DNA of 64,000 nt from Ferrimonas sediminicola. Its GTDB lineage: Bacteria; Pseudomonadota; Gammaproteobacteria; Enterobacterales; Shewanellaceae. The notes below the pieces were generated by a model. That model did no database searches. It saw only the letters and a program-made list of their open reading frames with translations, and was not told the DNA's origin. The first letter of the stretch is position 1; the number at the start of each line of letters is the position of its first letter. Below, one piece after another: positions 10,142 through 21,461 of this stretch. The stretch lies in the NCBI RefSeq assembly GCF_005116715.1, contig NZ_SWCI01000005.1, positions 62,001 to 126,000 of the forward strand. The letters are read 5' to 3'. A program made the position numbers and the translations under genes.

Positions 10142-12736
10142 TCAGTCTCTTGCGGGCACCAGCACCTCGCGGTTGCCGTTGTGCCCCGGCGGGCTCACCA
10201 GCCCACTCTCCTCCATCTCCTCCACCAGGCGCGCCGCCCGGTTGTAGCCAATCTTCAGCTTGCGCTGAACACTGGAGATGGAGGCCCGGCGGGACTCGAT
10301 GACGAAGGCCACCGCCTCATCATACAGGGGATCCTTCTCCCCTTCGGCGTCTGAGCTCTCACCGGGCAGCAGCACCTGTTCGCCACCGCTCTCTCCGGCG
10401 AGGATCTCCTCGATGTAGTTGGGTTCACCCCGGGCACGCCAGTCTGCCACCACCCGGTGCACCTCATGATCATCCACGAAGGCACCATGGACCCGCATGG
10501 GAACGCCGGTGCCCGGCGGCAGGTAGAGCATGTCCCCCTGCCCCAGCAGCTGTTCCGCCCCCTGCTGATCGAGGATGGTGCGCGAATCGACCCGGCTGGA
10601 GACCTGGAAGGCGATTCGGGTGGGGATGTTGGCCTTGATCAGGCCGGTGATCACGTCCACCGACGGCCTCTGGGTGGCCAGGATCAGGTGGATACCTGCG
10701 GCTCGCGCCTTCTGGGCGATGCGGGCGATCAGCTCCTCCACCTTCTTGCCGACAATCATCATCATGTCGGCAAACTCGTCCACCACCACCACGATGGAAG
10801 GCAGTTTCTCCAGCTCCGGCGGCTGGGTGTCCATGGAATCGGTGGCGCTCCACAGCGGGTCTGTCAGGGGCTCACCCGCCTCCCTGCCTTCCCTCACCTT
10901 GGCGTTGTAGCCCTTGAGGTTGCGCACCCCCAGGGCAGACATCAGCTTGTAGCGGCGTTCCATCTCGCCCACGCACCAGCGCAGGGCGTTGGCGGCCTCC
11001 TTCATGTCGGTGACCACCTCGCACAGCAGGTGCGGGATCCCCTCGTAGACCGACAGCTCCAGCATCTTGGGGTCGATCATGATAAGCCGCACATCCTCGG
11101 GCGTGGACTTGTAAAGCAGGCTGAGGATCATCACATTGACCCCCACCGACTTACCGGAGCCTGTGGTTCCGGCCACCAGCAGGTGCGGCATCTTGGCCAG
11201 ATCCACGGTCACCGGGTACCCGGAGATATCCTGCCCCAGCACCATGGCCAGGTTGGACTTGGCCTGCTCAAACTGGTCACAGCCCAGCACATCCCGCAGG
11301 AAGACGATCTCCCGGTGCTTGTTGGGCAGCTCCAGGCCAATCACCGACTTGCCGGGGATCACCTCCACCACCCGCACGCTGACGGCGGACAGGGCCCGGG
11401 CCAGGTCCTTGGCCAGGTTGGTGATCTTGGAGACTTTGACCCCGGGGGCCAGGTCCAGTTCAAACCGGGTGATCACCGGTCCGGGATGCACATCCACCAC
11501 CTTGGCGGAGATGTTGAAATCTGCCAGCTTAAGCTCCACCAGCCGGGCGATCTGATCCAGCTCTTCTCGGCTGATTGGGTTCTTGCTCTTGTTGGGCCGG
11601 TCCAGCAACTCCAGGGTCGGCATCAGTGTCTGTGCCTCCGGTGTGGTCGGCTCGGCGACGGTGGCAACACTCTCCTTCCTGGGCTTGGCTTCTGCCGCCG
11701 GCCTGGACGCCCTGTTGGCCGGCACCGCCTCCCCGGTGGTCGATGAGAGCGCGGGCTCCTCTGTCCCGGCCTCTACGCCCAACACCGGCTCGGTGCGCGC
11801 ACCAAACAGTGCCTCGCCGTCCAGTTCGGGGGCCAGTCTGGGCGGCTCCCCGGCGGGCCGCGCCTCCATCGCCTCCTCCGGCCCGTAGCGACGCTCGTCA
11901 TACCAGGCAACGAAACGGTTGAACCAGCGGAAGCGGTAGAGGAAGGGCACTGTGTCCAGCCAGTCGGTCGGCTCTTCGTCGCTCCCCTCCCGGTCGACCG
12001 CCGACTCCGGGGCCACGGTGACCGAGGCATAGGCCGGGGCGGCGACGGACTCGGCCCCCTGGTGTTTCTGCGCCAGTGCCAGAATATCGTCCTGCGGCGC
12101 CTTCTCGCCCCGCTTTCCGAGGCTCAACAGCCTCGACGGCAGCGCCCAGGTCCAGGTCAGGGCAATGATCACCCCGGCCCCCACCCCCTCAACCACGGTG
12201 ACCCAGCTCAATCCGGTGAACAGGGTAAAGCCCGCGCCGATGAAACAAAGCAGCAGCAGGGTGGTGCCCATCAGGTTGAAGTAGGGCAGCATGGCGTCGC
12301 GGATCACATCGCCGATGACGCCACCGGCGGAGAAGTAGTAGATATCATCGGCATTGATCGACGCCAGGGTGGCAAACCCCAGCAGCATCAGCAGCAGGCC
12401 GACGATACGCAAGGCCACCGAGAAGTAGTCGATCTCGGCGATGCGGTAGCTGCGGCGGAACATCAGCCAGCCGATGCCGGCGGTCAGCACCGGAATCGCC
12501 CAGGCGCTGATGCCGAAGGCAAAGTAGAGCAGGTCTGCCAGCCAGGCGCCGACGCGCCCCATGGAGTTGTGTACCTGCCCGTCCCAGGCGGTCTGACTCC
12601 AGCCGGGGTCGGCCGGGTGGAAGCTGCCCAGGGCGGCCAGTAGGTAGAGAGCGAGGGCGCAGCAGAGGATAAGCCCCAGTTCCAGCAGTCGCTGAATGCC
12701 ATTTAGAGTGCGTGTCTGAGTCTCTTGCTCACTCAA
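10142..12736 (-). CDS. ftsK: DNA translocase FtsK
   Basis: FtsK couples cell division to chromosome segregation. Its N-terminal membrane domain sits at the divisome and its C-terminal motor pumps DNA and activates XerCD at dif. Four to five hydrophobic segments occupy roughly residues 15-200, then a short acidic/proline linker, then the alpha/beta motor with Walker [14 protein letters not shown] and Walker [14 protein letters not shown], and the gamma winged helix ([20 protein letters not shown]). At 864 residues it is much shorter than E. coli FtsK because the linker is short. I place the start at a TTG (12736), giving [10 protein letters not shown], because AAGG lies 8 bases upstream; another TTG at 12766 would add ten residues but has a poorer ribosome site. 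No in-frame ATG is available near the N-terminus. Confidence 0.97.
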   Translation of the reverse strand: MSEQETQTRTLNGIQRLLELGLILCCALALYLLAALGSFHPADPGWSQTAWDGQVHNSMGRVGAWLADLLYFAFGISAWAIPVLTAGIGWLMFRRSYRIAEIDYFSVALRIVGLLLMLLGFATLASINADDIYYFSAGGVIGDVIRDAMLPYFNLMGTTLLLLCFIGAGFTLFTGLSWVTVVEGVGAGVIIALTWTWALPSRLLSLGKRGEKAPQDDILALAQKHQGAESVAAPAYASVTVAPESAVDREGSDEEPTDWLDTVPFLYRFRWFNRFVAWYDERRYGPEEAMEARPAGEPPRLAPELDGEALFGARTEPVLGVEAGTEEPALSSTTGEAVPANRASRPAAEAKPRKESVATVAEPTTPEAQTLMPTLELLDRPNKSKNPISREELDQIARLVELKLADFNISAKVVDVHPGPVITRFELDLAPGVKVSKITNLAKDLARALSAVSVRVVEVIPGKSVIGLELPNKHREIVFLRDVLGCDQFEQAKSNLAMVLGQDISGYPVTVDLAKMPHLLVAGTTGSGKSVGVNVMILSLLYKSTPEDVRLIMIDPKMLELSVYEGIPHLLCEVVTDMKEAANALRWCVGEMERRYKLMSALGVRNLKGYNAKVREGREAGEPLTDPLWSATDSMDTQPPELEKLPSIVVVVDEFADMMMIVGKKVEELIARIAQKARAAGIHLILATQRPSVDVITGLIKANIPTRIAFQVSSRVDSRTILDQQGAEQLLGQGDMLYLPPGTGVPMRVHGAFVDDHEVHRVVADWRARGEPNYIEEILAGESGGEQVLLPGESSDAEGEKDPLYDEAVAFVIESRRASISSVQRKLKIGYNRAARLVEEMEESGLVSPPGHNGNREVLVPARD

Positions 12737-12889
12737 GGCGGGTACCTTTTTTACTCGCAGATTCAATAGAGAAGCCTACCATATCAGACAATGGCGGCGG
12801 ATGCATGGTTATCTATACAGTTATCGGGAGGCGCGGAGGGAGGGTGAAACCCAGCAGCGCCTCCGCCGGAGGCACTGCTGGCCTGGGGA

Positions 12890-13396
12890 TCAGGCTGGGA
12901 CGTTTGTCTGGCTGATCTGGACCCGGCTGGTCTGCTTGACCTCCTCCATCACCACGTAGGTGCGGGTGTCCTTGACGCCGGGGAGCTTGAGCAGAGTGTC
13001 AGACAACAGCTGACGGTAGGCGGACATGTCGCTTACTCGGGTCTTCAGCAGGTAGTCGAAATCGCCGGATACCAGGTGGCACTCCTGGATATCTTCCAGC
13101 GCCATGACCGACTGGTTGAATTTGTCGAAGACGTCCGGGGAGTCACGGTTCAGGGTGATCTCCACGTAAACCAGCAAAGAGGCGCCCAGGTAATGGGGGT
13201 TGACCAGGGCGGTGTAGCCCTGAATGAATCCCTGGCGCTCTAGGCGCTTGACCCGCTCCAGACAAGGAGTGGGGCTCAGACCCACACGCTTGGACAGTTC
13301 GACGTTGGAGATGCGGCCATCCTTCTGCAGTTCATTCAGGATGTTGCGGTCGATTCTGTCCAACTCTTTGAGTGGCTTTTTCTTATTATATGCCAT
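12890..13396 (-). CDS. lrp: Leucine-responsive regulatory protein Lrp
   Basis: Lrp is the global feast/famine regulator of amino-acid metabolism. The 168-residue protein begins with the AsnC-type helix-turn-helix (DRIDRNILNELQKDGRISN, then ELSKRVGLSPTPCLERVKRL) and ends with the RAM effector domain (residues about 75-155). It is almost the same length as E. coli Lrp and keeps its neighbourhood between ftsK and trxB. AGGAAG precedes the ATG with good spacing. It is divergent from ald, and a close match to the Lrp consensus site lies in the shared upstream region, so auto-regulation and control of ald are likely. Confidence 0.97.
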   Translation of the reverse strand: MAYNKKKPLKELDRIDRNILNELQKDGRISNVELSKRVGLSPTPCLERVKRLERQGFIQGYTALVNPHYLGASLLVYVEITLNRDSPDVFDKFNQSVMALEDIQECHLVSGDFDYLLKTRVSDMSAYRQLLSDTLLKLPGVKDTRTYVVMEEVKQTSRVQISQTNVPA

Positions 13397-13453
13397 TTTG
13401 TGCTTCCTTTTCCCTTCTTGGTTGGGTTTTTGTCCTAATAATGCCCAAATATA

Positions 13454-13472
13454 TCGGAAGAAAAACTTCCGA
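13454..13472. promoter_or_regulatory. Inverted repeat in the lrp/ald intergenic region
   Basis: TCGGAAG-AAAAA-CTTCCGA is a perfect 7-bp inverted repeat with a 5-base loop. It lies 58 bp upstream of lrp, directly beside the Lrp-like site. It could be an operator or a hairpin in the lrp leader RNA. Confidence 0.45.
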
Positions 13473-13487
13473 CTGAATAATATACTG
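13473..13487. promoter_or_regulatory. Lrp-binding site candidate
   Basis: CTGAATAATATACTG agrees with the Lrp consensus YAGHAWATTWTDCTR at 13 of 15 positions. It lies between the divergent lrp and ald genes, 77 and 95 bp from their start codons. Confidence 0.6.
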
Positions 13488-13581
13488 ATTCGCGCCCGAT
13501 AGCCACGAAAAAATCATATTCAGGGGTAGTTTTTCCATACTTACGCCTGTGGATTAATAGAAATTACAAAAAGGGGACAAT

Positions 13582-14700
13582 ATGATCATTGGTGTGCCAA
13601 AGGAGATTAAGAACCACGAATACCGCGTCGGCATGGTGCCCGCCAGCGTACGGGAACTGACCCGCCGCGGCCACCAGGTTCTGGTACAGACCCAGGCAGG
13701 CAGCGGTATCGGTTTCGAGGATCAGGACTACATCAACGCCGGTGCCGAGATCCTCGGCAGCGCCGAGGAGGTGTTTGCCCAGGCGGAGATGATTGTCAAG
13801 GTGAAGGAGCCTCAAGCCGTGGAACGCGCCATGCTGCGCCCCGGTCAAATCCTGTTTACCTATCTGCACCTGGCCCCCGACCTGCCTCAGACCGAGGACC
13901 TGGTGAAGAGCGGCGCCATCTGTATCGCCTATGAGACCGTCACCGACGACAAAGGCGGCCTGCCGCTGCTGGCACCCATGTCCGAGGTGGCCGGTCGCAT
14001 GTCGATCCAGGCCGGCGCCCAGGCGCTGGAGAAATCTCACCAGGGACGAGGCATGCTGCTGGGCGGTGTTCCGGGCGTCGAGCCCGCCAAAGTGGTGGTG
14101 ATTGGCGGCGGCATGGTCGGCCGTAACGCGGCCCTGATGGCGGTCGGCCTGGGCGCCGACGTCACCATCCTGGATCGCAACGTCAATGTGCTGCGAGATC
14201 TCAACCATCAGTTCGAGAACCGCGCCAAGGTGATCTACTCCACTGCCGAGGCCTTGGAGAAGCACGTTTTGGACGCGGACCTGGTGATCGGCGGCGTATT
14301 GATCCCTGGCGCGGCGGCCCCCAAGCTGGTGACCCGCGAACATATCGCCAAGATGAAGCCCGGTGCCGCCATCGTCGATGTCGCCATCGACCAGGGAGGG
14401 TGCGTCGAGACCTCCAAGCCCACCACCCATCAGGATCCGGTGTTCATCGTCGATGACGTAGTCCACTACTGCGTGGCCAACATGCCCGGCGCCGTGCCGC
14501 GCACCTCCACCTTCGCCCTGAACAACGCCACCCTGCCCTACATCGTCGCCCTGGCGGAGAAGGGCTACAAGCAGGCGCTGCTGGATGACAAGCATCTGCT
14601 CAACGGCCTGAACGTGATGGACGGCAAGATCACCTGCGCCGAGGTGGCCGAAGCCCTCAACTTGGAGTGTGTCGACCCCCGCTCGCTGCTGGCTGGATAA
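13582..14700 (+). CDS. ald: Alanine dehydrogenase
   Basis: Ald catalyses the NAD-dependent oxidative deamination of L-alanine to pyruvate and ammonia, or the reverse. The 372-residue protein begins [20 protein letters not shown], the family N-terminal block with the pyruvate-binding arginine. The Rossmann nucleotide motif [14 protein letters not shown] lies near residue 175 and [21 protein letters not shown] near 270. GGGGA precedes the ATG by five bases. It is divergent from lrp across an Lrp-like site, which fits control by amino-acid supply. E. coli has no ald between lrp and trxB, so this is an insertion in an otherwise conserved order. Confidence 0.97.
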   Translation: MIIGVPKEIKNHEYRVGMVPASVRELTRRGHQVLVQTQAGSGIGFEDQDYINAGAEILGSAEEVFAQAEMIVKVKEPQAVERAMLRPGQILFTYLHLAPDLPQTEDLVKSGAICIAYETVTDDKGGLPLLAPMSEVAGRMSIQAGAQALEKSHQGRGMLLGGVPGVEPAKVVVIGGGMVGRNAALMAVGLGADVTILDRNVNVLRDLNHQFENRAKVIYSTAEALEKHVLDADLVIGGVLIPGAAAPKLVTREHIAKMKPGAAIVDVAIDQGGCVETSKPTTHQDPVFIVDDVVHYCVANMPGAVPRTSTFALNNATLPYIVALAEKGYKQALLDDKHLLNGLNVMDGKITCAEVAEALNLECVDPRSLLAG

Positions 14701-14726
14701 AAAACCTGACAACGCAATCGAAAAAA

Positions 14727-14750
14727 GGGGGCAGTCGCCCCCTTTTCTTT
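14727..14750 (+). terminator. Terminator of ald
   Basis: GGGGGC-AGTC-GCCCCC is followed by TTTTCTTTT. Confidence 0.9.
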
Positions 14751-14789
14751 TACCCCCACGGCCCATAGAATCCGGGCATACGCTTATGA

Positions 14790-15752
<963 letters not shown>

Positions 15753-15773
15753 CGACCCGCACTAACGATTCGA

Positions 15774-15798
15774 GGGGGAGCGCTGTCTCCCCCTTTTC
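15774..15798 (+). terminator. Terminator of trxB
   Basis: GGGGGAG-CGCTGT-CTCCCCC is followed by TTTTCGCCTTT. Confidence 0.85.
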
Positions 15799-15821
15799 GC
15801 CTTTGAACGACGTGACCCTCT

Positions 15822-17513
15822 ATGGATAAAGCCTTACAGCGCCACCTGACCCGCTGGCTGCGAAACGCCGCAAAACCGGCAAGGGGCTGGCTGATGCTGA
15901 CCCTGGGCTGCGGTCTGGCGGCCGGCCTGGCCATCATCGGCCAGGCCTGGGTGCTGGCCGAGCTGCTGCACCAGTTGATCATCGAGGAGGTGGCCAGGGA
16001 GCAGCTGACCCAGCCGTTCCTCCTCCTCGCCGCCCTCATCGCCGTCAAATCCCTGGCCCTGGCGGGCAGGGAGCGCTTCAGCTTCAACATCGGCGCCCTG
16101 GTGCGCCAGAACACCCGGGCGGCCATCCTCGACAAGATGGAGCGCCTGGGCTCGGCCTACACCGGCAGCCGGGCACAGGGCGCCTGGACCACCATGCTGC
16201 TGGAGCAGACCGAGCAGATACAGGAGTTCTTTGCCAAGTATCTGCCGCAGATGATGCTGGCGGGAATGATTCCACTGCTGATCCTGGTGCTGCTGTTCCC
16301 CATCAACTGGGTCGCCGGCCTCATCCTGCTGGGCACCGCCCCATTGACGGTGCTGTTCATGGCAATCATCGGCATGGGCGCCGCCGACGCCAACAAACGC
16401 AACTTCCAGGCCCTGGGGCGCCTCTCCGGCATCTTCCTCGACCGGCTTCGCGGCATCAGCACCGTCCGCCAGTTTGCCGCCGTCGACGCCCAGGCCCGCT
16501 CCCTGCACCAGGCCTCCGATGAGTTTCGCCAGCGCACCATGGAGGTGCTGCGCCTGGCCTTTCTCTCCTCCGCCGTACTGGAGTTCTTCGCCGCCATCTC
16601 CATCGCCCTGGTCGCCGTCTACTTCGGTTTCAGCTACCTGGGCCATCTGGACTTTGGCCACTATGGCACCGGCATCACCCTGTTTACCGGATTCCTGGTG
16701 CTGCTGCTGGCCCCGGAGTTCTACCAGCCCCTAAGGGACCTGGGCGCCTTCTATCACGCCAAAGCCCAGGCCCTGGGCGCCGCCGAGTCGATCGTCGAAT
16801 TCCTGGAGCAGCCTGAACCCGAGGCGGCGACCCAGGGTGTCCTGACCCGGCGAGAGCCGATCGCACTGCGGGCGGAGGCCCTGGTGGTCACCGCTGCGGA
16901 TGGCACGCCGCTGACCCGGCCGGTCAGCTTCACCCTGGCCAGCGGCCGCAAGCTGGGGCTGGTGGGGCCCTCGGGCGCGGGTAAGAGCTCCATCCTCAAG
17001 GCGCTGATGGGCCTGCTGCCCTACCAGGGCAGCCTGACCGTCAACGGCACCGAGGTGCGCGAGCTGGCACGGGATCACTGGATGGGTCACTACAGCTGGC
17101 TGGGTCAGAATCCGGCCCTGGTGCACGGCAGCGTCCGTGACAACCTGCTGCTGGGTCACCCCGAGATCACCGGCGAGCAGCTGACCCATGCCTGCGCCCT
17201 CGCCCACCTGGACGAAGCCCTGGCCCTGTTCCCCGCAGGGCTGGATCACCGGGTTGGCGACCGCAACAGCGGCCTCTCCGTCGGCCAGGCCCAGCGGCTG
17301 GCCCTGGCCCGGGCGCTGCTCAAGGACGCCCCACTGCTGCTGCTGGATGAACCCACTGCCAGCCTGGATCACCGCAGCGAAACCCTGGTGATGGATGGCC
17401 TGCGTCAACACTGGCGCCAGAAGAGCGTGGTCCTGGTCAGCCACCGCCGTCAGGCGCTGGAGGAGCTGGACCAGGTATTGGAGATTCTGCCGAGGGAGGC
17501 CGACCATGAATGA
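15822..17513 (+). CDS. cydD: Thiol-reductant ABC exporter subunit CydD
   Basis: CydD pairs with CydC in an inner-membrane ABC transporter that exports cysteine and glutathione and is needed to assemble cytochrome bd. The 563-residue protein has six hydrophobic helices in residues about 20-310 and a nucleotide-binding domain with Walker A LVGPSGAGKSSILK, signature LSVGQAQRLALARAL and Walker B LLLLDEPTASLD. It overlaps cydC by 8 bp, so the two are translated together. The order trxB-cydD-cydC matches E. coli. No cydAB genes are in the window. Confidence 0.97.
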   Translation: MDKALQRHLTRWLRNAAKPARGWLMLTLGCGLAAGLAIIGQAWVLAELLHQLIIEEVAREQLTQPFLLLAALIAVKSLALAGRERFSFNIGALVRQNTRAAILDKMERLGSAYTGSRAQGAWTTMLLEQTEQIQEFFAKYLPQMMLAGMIPLLILVLLFPINWVAGLILLGTAPLTVLFMAIIGMGAADANKRNFQALGRLSGIFLDRLRGISTVRQFAAVDAQARSLHQASDEFRQRTMEVLRLAFLSSAVLEFFAAISIALVAVYFGFSYLGHLDFGHYGTGITLFTGFLVLLLAPEFYQPLRDLGAFYHAKAQALGAAESIVEFLEQPEPEAATQGVLTRREPIALRAEALVVTAADGTPLTRPVSFTLASGRKLGLVGPSGAGKSSILKALMGLLPYQGSLTVNGTEVRELARDHWMGHYSWLGQNPALVHGSVRDNLLLGHPEITGEQLTHACALAHLDEALALFPAGLDHRVGDRNSGLSVGQAQRLALARALLKDAPLLLLDEPTASLDHRSETLVMDGLRQHWRQKSVVLVSHRRQALEELDQVLEILPREADHE

Positions 17514-19161
17514 CCTTAAACCCTTCCTGGCCCTGTTCCGTCCCCACTGGCGGATGATGGGGCTGGGGATCCTGCTGGCGATCGTTACCCTGTGTGCCAG
17601 CATCGGCCTGCTCTCCCTCTCCGGCTGGTTCCTGGCGGCCTCGGCCAGCGCCGGCCTGGTGGTGGCCACCCGCGGCCAGTTCAACTACATGTACCCCAGT
17701 GGCGGGGTGCGGGGACTGTCGATCCTGCGTACCGCCGCCCGTTGGGCGGAGCGGGTGGTCAGCCACGACGCCACCTTCCGGCTGCTCACCGATCTGCGCG
17801 ACCGCTTCTTCCGGGCCCTGGCCCCGCTGACCCCCGCCGATCGGGGCGATCTTCGCGACGGCGACCTGCTCAACCGCATGGTGGCCGACGTGGATACCCT
17901 GGATCACCTCTACCTGCGGCTGGTCTCCCCCCTGATGGCGGCCATCGTCGCCATCGCCGCCGTGGGGATACTGGTATCGCTGTTCGATCCCGCCCTGGCG
18001 GGACTGCTGGTGGCGATTCTGCTGGCGCTGCTGGTGGTGTTGCCGCTGATCTTCTACCGGCTGGGGCGGCGCCCAGGACGACAGCTGGGAGAGAGCACCC
18101 GCGGCCTGCGTCAGCAGCTGGTGGACTTTATCGGTGCCCAGACCGAACTGGCGGTCTACGGTGGCACCCGGGACCAGCGTCGACGCATTGTCGAGGCCGA
18201 ACAGGCGCTGATCGGCGCCCAGGTGAGCCTGACCCGGGTCACCGCCACCTCCCAGGCGCTGCTGCAACTGCTCAACGGCTGGACCCTGGTACTGATGCTC
18301 TACCTGGCAGCGGACCAGATCGGCGGCCTGACCCCTCCGGGGCCACTGCTGGCGCTGATCGCCTTCGTCACCCTGGCCAGCTTCGAGGCCTTGGTGCCGG
18401 TGGCCGGCGCCTTCCAGCACCTCAGCCATACGATCAACGCCGCCGGCCGCCTAAGGCCGGTACTGGAGCAGCCTTCGACGCTGTGCTTTGGCGATCAGCC
18501 CTGGCAGAGCGGTCCCATCACCCTGAGGGGCATCAACTTCGCCTATCCCGGCAGCCCCCTGCCGGCACTGGAGGGCATCAACCTGACCCTGGCCCCGGGC
18601 GAGAAGGTGGCGCTGGTGGGCAAGACCGGATGCGGCAAGTCCAGCCTGCTGAGCCTGCTGAGCCGGGAGTGGCAGCCGGACTCGGGCACCCTGGCCCTGG
18701 GAGACCTCCCCTGGTTCCAGCTGAGCGAATCCGCTCTGCGCGGTGAAGTGTGCCTGGTGGAACAGCGGGTGCATGTATTCAGCGGTACCCTCAGGGAAAA
18801 CCTGCTACTGGCCCGGCCCGGAGCCGACGACCGGCAGTTGTCCGAAGCCCTGTCGGCGGTGGGCCTGGATGGACTGCTGGAGCGACAGGGGCTGGACCAG
18901 TGGCTGGGCGAAGGGGGGCGTCAGCTCTCCGGCGGCGAAGCCCGCCGCATCGGCCTGGCCAGGGCCCTGCTCCACCCGGGCTCAGTGCTGCTGATGGACG
19001 AACCCACCGAGGGGCTGGACGATGACACCGAGCGACGGGTGCTGGCACGGCTGTTGACCGACCGCCGCAGTGTGCTCTATGTGACCCACAAGGGTGCCGG
19101 CCTGGAGAGGATGGACCGGGTGGTGCAGATGGAGCAGGGACGGATTGTCGCCGGTCAATAA
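17506..19161 (+). CDS. cydC: Thiol-reductant ABC exporter subunit CydC
   Basis: This is the second half of the CydDC heterodimer. The 551-residue protein has its transmembrane domain in about residues 15-300, starting with SGWFLAASASAG, a block typical of CydC. Its nucleotide-binding domain has Walker A LVGKTGCGKSSLLSLL, signature RQLSGGEARRIGLARALL and Walker B VLLMDEPTEGLDDDTERRV. The start MNDLKPFLALFRPHW is chosen because it lies inside the last codons of cydD and matches the family N-terminus. A terminator follows immediately after the stop. Confidence 0.97.
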   Translation: MNDLKPFLALFRPHWRMMGLGILLAIVTLCASIGLLSLSGWFLAASASAGLVVATRGQFNYMYPSGGVRGLSILRTAARWAERVVSHDATFRLLTDLRDRFFRALAPLTPADRGDLRDGDLLNRMVADVDTLDHLYLRLVSPLMAAIVAIAAVGILVSLFDPALAGLLVAILLALLVVLPLIFYRLGRRPGRQLGESTRGLRQQLVDFIGAQTELAVYGGTRDQRRRIVEAEQALIGAQVSLTRVTATSQALLQLLNGWTLVLMLYLAADQIGGLTPPGPLLALIAFVTLASFEALVPVAGAFQHLSHTINAAGRLRPVLEQPSTLCFGDQPWQSGPITLRGINFAYPGSPLPALEGINLTLAPGEKVALVGKTGCGKSSLLSLLSREWQPDSGTLALGDLPWFQLSESALRGEVCLVEQRVHVFSGTLRENLLLARPGADDRQLSEALSAVGLDGLLERQGLDQWLGEGGRQLSGGEARRIGLARALLHPGSVLLMDEPTEGLDDDTERRVLARLLTDRRSVLYVTHKGAGLERMDRVVQMEQGRIVAGQ

Positions 19162-19166
19162 CACCG

Positions 19167-19193
19167 AAGGGCGCCCAGGGGCGCCCTTCTCTT
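19167..19193 (+). terminator. Terminator of cydDC
   Basis: AAGGGCGCCC-AGG-GGCGCCCTT is followed by a T-rich tract (CTCTTT). The end of the minus-strand gene lies a few bases further on, so it could act in both directions. Confidence 0.8.
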
Positions 19194-19206
19194 TGCTCGG
19201 TGACGG

Positions 19207-19677
19207 CTACATCGCCTTATCGACCCGGACATTGTCACTGGAGAGGAACACCAGTCGCACCTCATCCCCGGGGGCGAACAGCATCGACGGATCCCTGTCC
19301 TGCAACACCATCAGCCGCTCACCGGACTCGGTCACCACGATCAGCTCCACCAGACGCACCTGACGCACCTGGTAGCCGGGGTTGCGGTTGTGGGCCAGGT
19401 TGGCCCCCAGCAGCGCCCCTACCACGGTGGCCACATCCCGCCCGGAGCCGTCACCAAACTGGTTACCGATCAGGCCGCCGATCAGGGCGCCGCCAAAGGT
19501 CTTCCAGCCCCGGTTGCGATCTTCGATAAGCTCCTGTTGTTCCACCTGGCGTACCGACTCCACTGTGGCATAATCCACCCTCTGCACCGGCACCGCCTGG
19601 TTGCGGTTATAGACCTGGGCATGGGCCAGGGAGGCGCCGAGAAGCATCAGCGCCAACAATCCTCGTATCACCCGCAT
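19207..19677 (-). CDS. Glycine-zipper outer-membrane protein, SlyB/PcP-like
   Basis: The 156-residue product has a Sec signal peptide (MRVIRGLLALMLLGASLAHA) and then a glycine-zipper 2TM domain: FGGALIGGLIGNQFGDGSGRD followed by VVGALLGANLAH, around residues 62-95. Proteins of the SlyB/PcP/17-kDa antigen type carry this domain and sit in the outer membrane. There is no lipobox cysteine, so it is probably not a lipoprotein. The start is the ATG of MRVIRG, since 29 extra upstream residues would bury the signal peptide and overlap aat. It is divergent from aat with only 48 bp between them. Its function is unknown. Confidence 0.8.
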   Translation of the reverse strand: MRVIRGLLALMLLGASLAHAQVYNRNQAVPVQRVDYATVESVRQVEQQELIEDRNRGWKTFGGALIGGLIGNQFGDGSGRDVATVVGALLGANLAHNRNPGYQVRQVRLVELIVVTESGERLMVLQDRDPSMLFAPGDEVRLVFLSSDNVRVDKAM

Positions 19678-19725
19678 GGTTTTTTCGCTAACTTTAAGTA
19701 AGACACAGGTTCTATAGTACGCGTT

Positions 19726-20439
19726 ATGGTCAAGGTTGTCCGCTACCTCAATAACGAACATCACTGGTTTCCCACACCGGAAGAGGCCCTGGCCGAGCCC
19801 AACGGCCTGCTGGCCATCGGCGGTGATCTCTCGCCGGAACGGCTCATGCAGGCTTACAGCCGTGGCATCTTCCCCTGGTTCAACCCGGACGAACCGATCC
19901 TATGGTGGTCTCCGGATCCCAGGGCACTGTTCCAGGTGGCCCGCCACCGCCCCTCCCGCAGCCTGAAACGCTCGCTGCGGCGCCGGGGCTGGCGCCTGAC
20001 CCTCAATCACCATTTTGCCGGGGTGGTGGATGGCTGTGCCTCCCCCAGGGCCAAACAGGACGGCACCTGGATCTCGCCGCAGATGCGCGCCAGCTACCTG
20101 GCGCTTCACCGTCTCGGCCACGCCCACTCGGTGGAGGTGTGGCACGACGGCACCCTGGTGGGCGGGCTGTATGGCGTTCTGGTGGGGGGGCTGTTCTGTG
20201 GCGAGTCGATGTTCCACCGCCAGACCGATGCCTCCAAAGTCGCCTTCTGGGCCCTGAACCACCACCTGAAGTCATGCAATATCCAGTGGATCGATGCCCA
20301 GGTGCCCAACGAGCACCTGGCCAGCCTGGGCAGCGAAAGCCTCTCCCGCGAGGCATTCCTGCGGCTGCTGTCGGAGTGCCGCCAGCAGCGGGTCGACCCC
20401 AGCCACTGGCAACCACAGGAGATCTGCCTGGATGTCTGA
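19726..20439 (+). CDS. aat: Leucyl/phenylalanyl-tRNA--protein transferase
   Basis: Aat adds leucine or phenylalanine from charged tRNA to proteins with N-terminal arginine or lysine, creating a degron read by ClpS and destroyed by ClpAP. The 237-residue protein has the family blocks EPNGLLAIGGDLSPERLMQA, RGIFPWFNPDEPILWWSPDP and LVGGLYGVLVGGLFCGESMF. It overlaps bpt by 8 bp. The partners clpA and clpS lie 1-4 kb downstream. The chosen ATG has no strong ribosome-binding site, but the aligned N-terminus fits. Confidence 0.97.
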   Translation: MVKVVRYLNNEHHWFPTPEEALAEPNGLLAIGGDLSPERLMQAYSRGIFPWFNPDEPILWWSPDPRALFQVARHRPSRSLKRSLRRRGWRLTLNHHFAGVVDGCASPRAKQDGTWISPQMRASYLALHRLGHAHSVEVWHDGTLVGGLYGVLVGGLFCGESMFHRQTDASKVAFWALNHHLKSCNIQWIDAQVPNEHLASLGSESLSREAFLRLLSECRQQRVDPSHWQPQEICLDV

Positions 20440-21130
20440 AGTAAGCCGGTTGCCCCTGGGACTGAGCCAGCCCTTTGAGTGCAGTTACCGGCCAGAGAAG
20501 AAAGAGCAGCTGCTGATTGTGCAGAGCAAGATGAACCCCGGCCACTTCGAGGGGCTGATGAGCCTGGGATTCAGGCGCAGCGGCAGCGATGTCTACCGCC
20601 CCCACTGTCCGGAGTGCCGCTCCTGCGAGCCGGTACGGGTGCTGGTCAGGGAGTTTACCCCGAGCCGGTCACAGAAAAGGGTGCTGGCCAGGAACCGGGA
20701 CCTCAGCTGGCGGGTGGTCAGCCAGCCCACCGATGAGCACCGGACCCTGTATCACAGGTACATCCGCGGCCGTCACCATGATGGCCCCATGTACCCGCCC
20801 ACCGATGAGCAGTTCAACCGCTTCCTTCCCTGCGACTGGCTGGAGCAGGGCTATCTGGAGGGGCGTCTCGACGGCAAGCTGGTGCTGGTGGCGGTCACCG
20901 ACCGCCTGAGCCAGGCCCTGTCGGCGGTCTATACCTTCTTCGAACCGGAGCTGGATAAGCGCTCTCTCGGGGTGTGCGGTATACTTAAACAGTTGGAGTA
21001 CGCCAAGAGCGAAGGCAAACAGTACCTCTATCTGGGTTACCAGATCGAAGAGTGCCGCAAGATGGCCTACAAGACCCAGTACCGGCCCTACCAGACCCTG
21101 ACCATCGGCGGCTGGCACACGGTGTCCTAA
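20432..21130 (+). CDS. bpt: Aspartate/glutamate leucyltransferase
   Basis: Bpt is the bacterial homologue of eukaryotic arginyltransferase ATE1. It attaches leucine to proteins with N-terminal aspartate or glutamate, feeding them to ClpS-ClpAP. The 232-residue protein shows the conserved cysteine cluster HCPECRSCEPVRV near residue 55, then YRRYxxxRH-like YHRYIRGRHHDGPMYPP and the C-terminal block YLYLGYQIEECRKMAYKTQY. The start is the ATG inside the end of aat, giving an 8-bp overlap and probable translational coupling. E. coli lacks this gene; in Vibrio and Shewanella it lies beside aat. Confidence 0.96.
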   Translation: MSEVSRLPLGLSQPFECSYRPEKKEQLLIVQSKMNPGHFEGLMSLGFRRSGSDVYRPHCPECRSCEPVRVLVREFTPSRSQKRVLARNRDLSWRVVSQPTDEHRTLYHRYIRGRHHDGPMYPPTDEQFNRFLPCDWLEQGYLEGRLDGKLVLVAVTDRLSQALSAVYTFFEPELDKRSLGVCGILKQLEYAKSEGKQYLYLGYQIEECRKMAYKTQYRPYQTLTIGGWHTVS

Positions 21131-21187
21131 GCCAACTTTACACTAGCCTTAAATTACGGCATGATACGCCCGATTTTTGTTTCGTAA

Positions 21188-21421
<234 letters not shown>

Positions 21422-21461
21422 TCCCTGTTGCAGCGCCGCCGAGGCGGCCCCCGCCGGATTC

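Noticed and set aside
12851-12879. Hairpin between ftsK and lrp considered as an lrp terminator
   Set aside because: CAGCAGCGCCTCC pairs well with GGAGGCACTGCTG, with one mismatch, but no T-run follows on the minus strand, so I left it out of the feature list.
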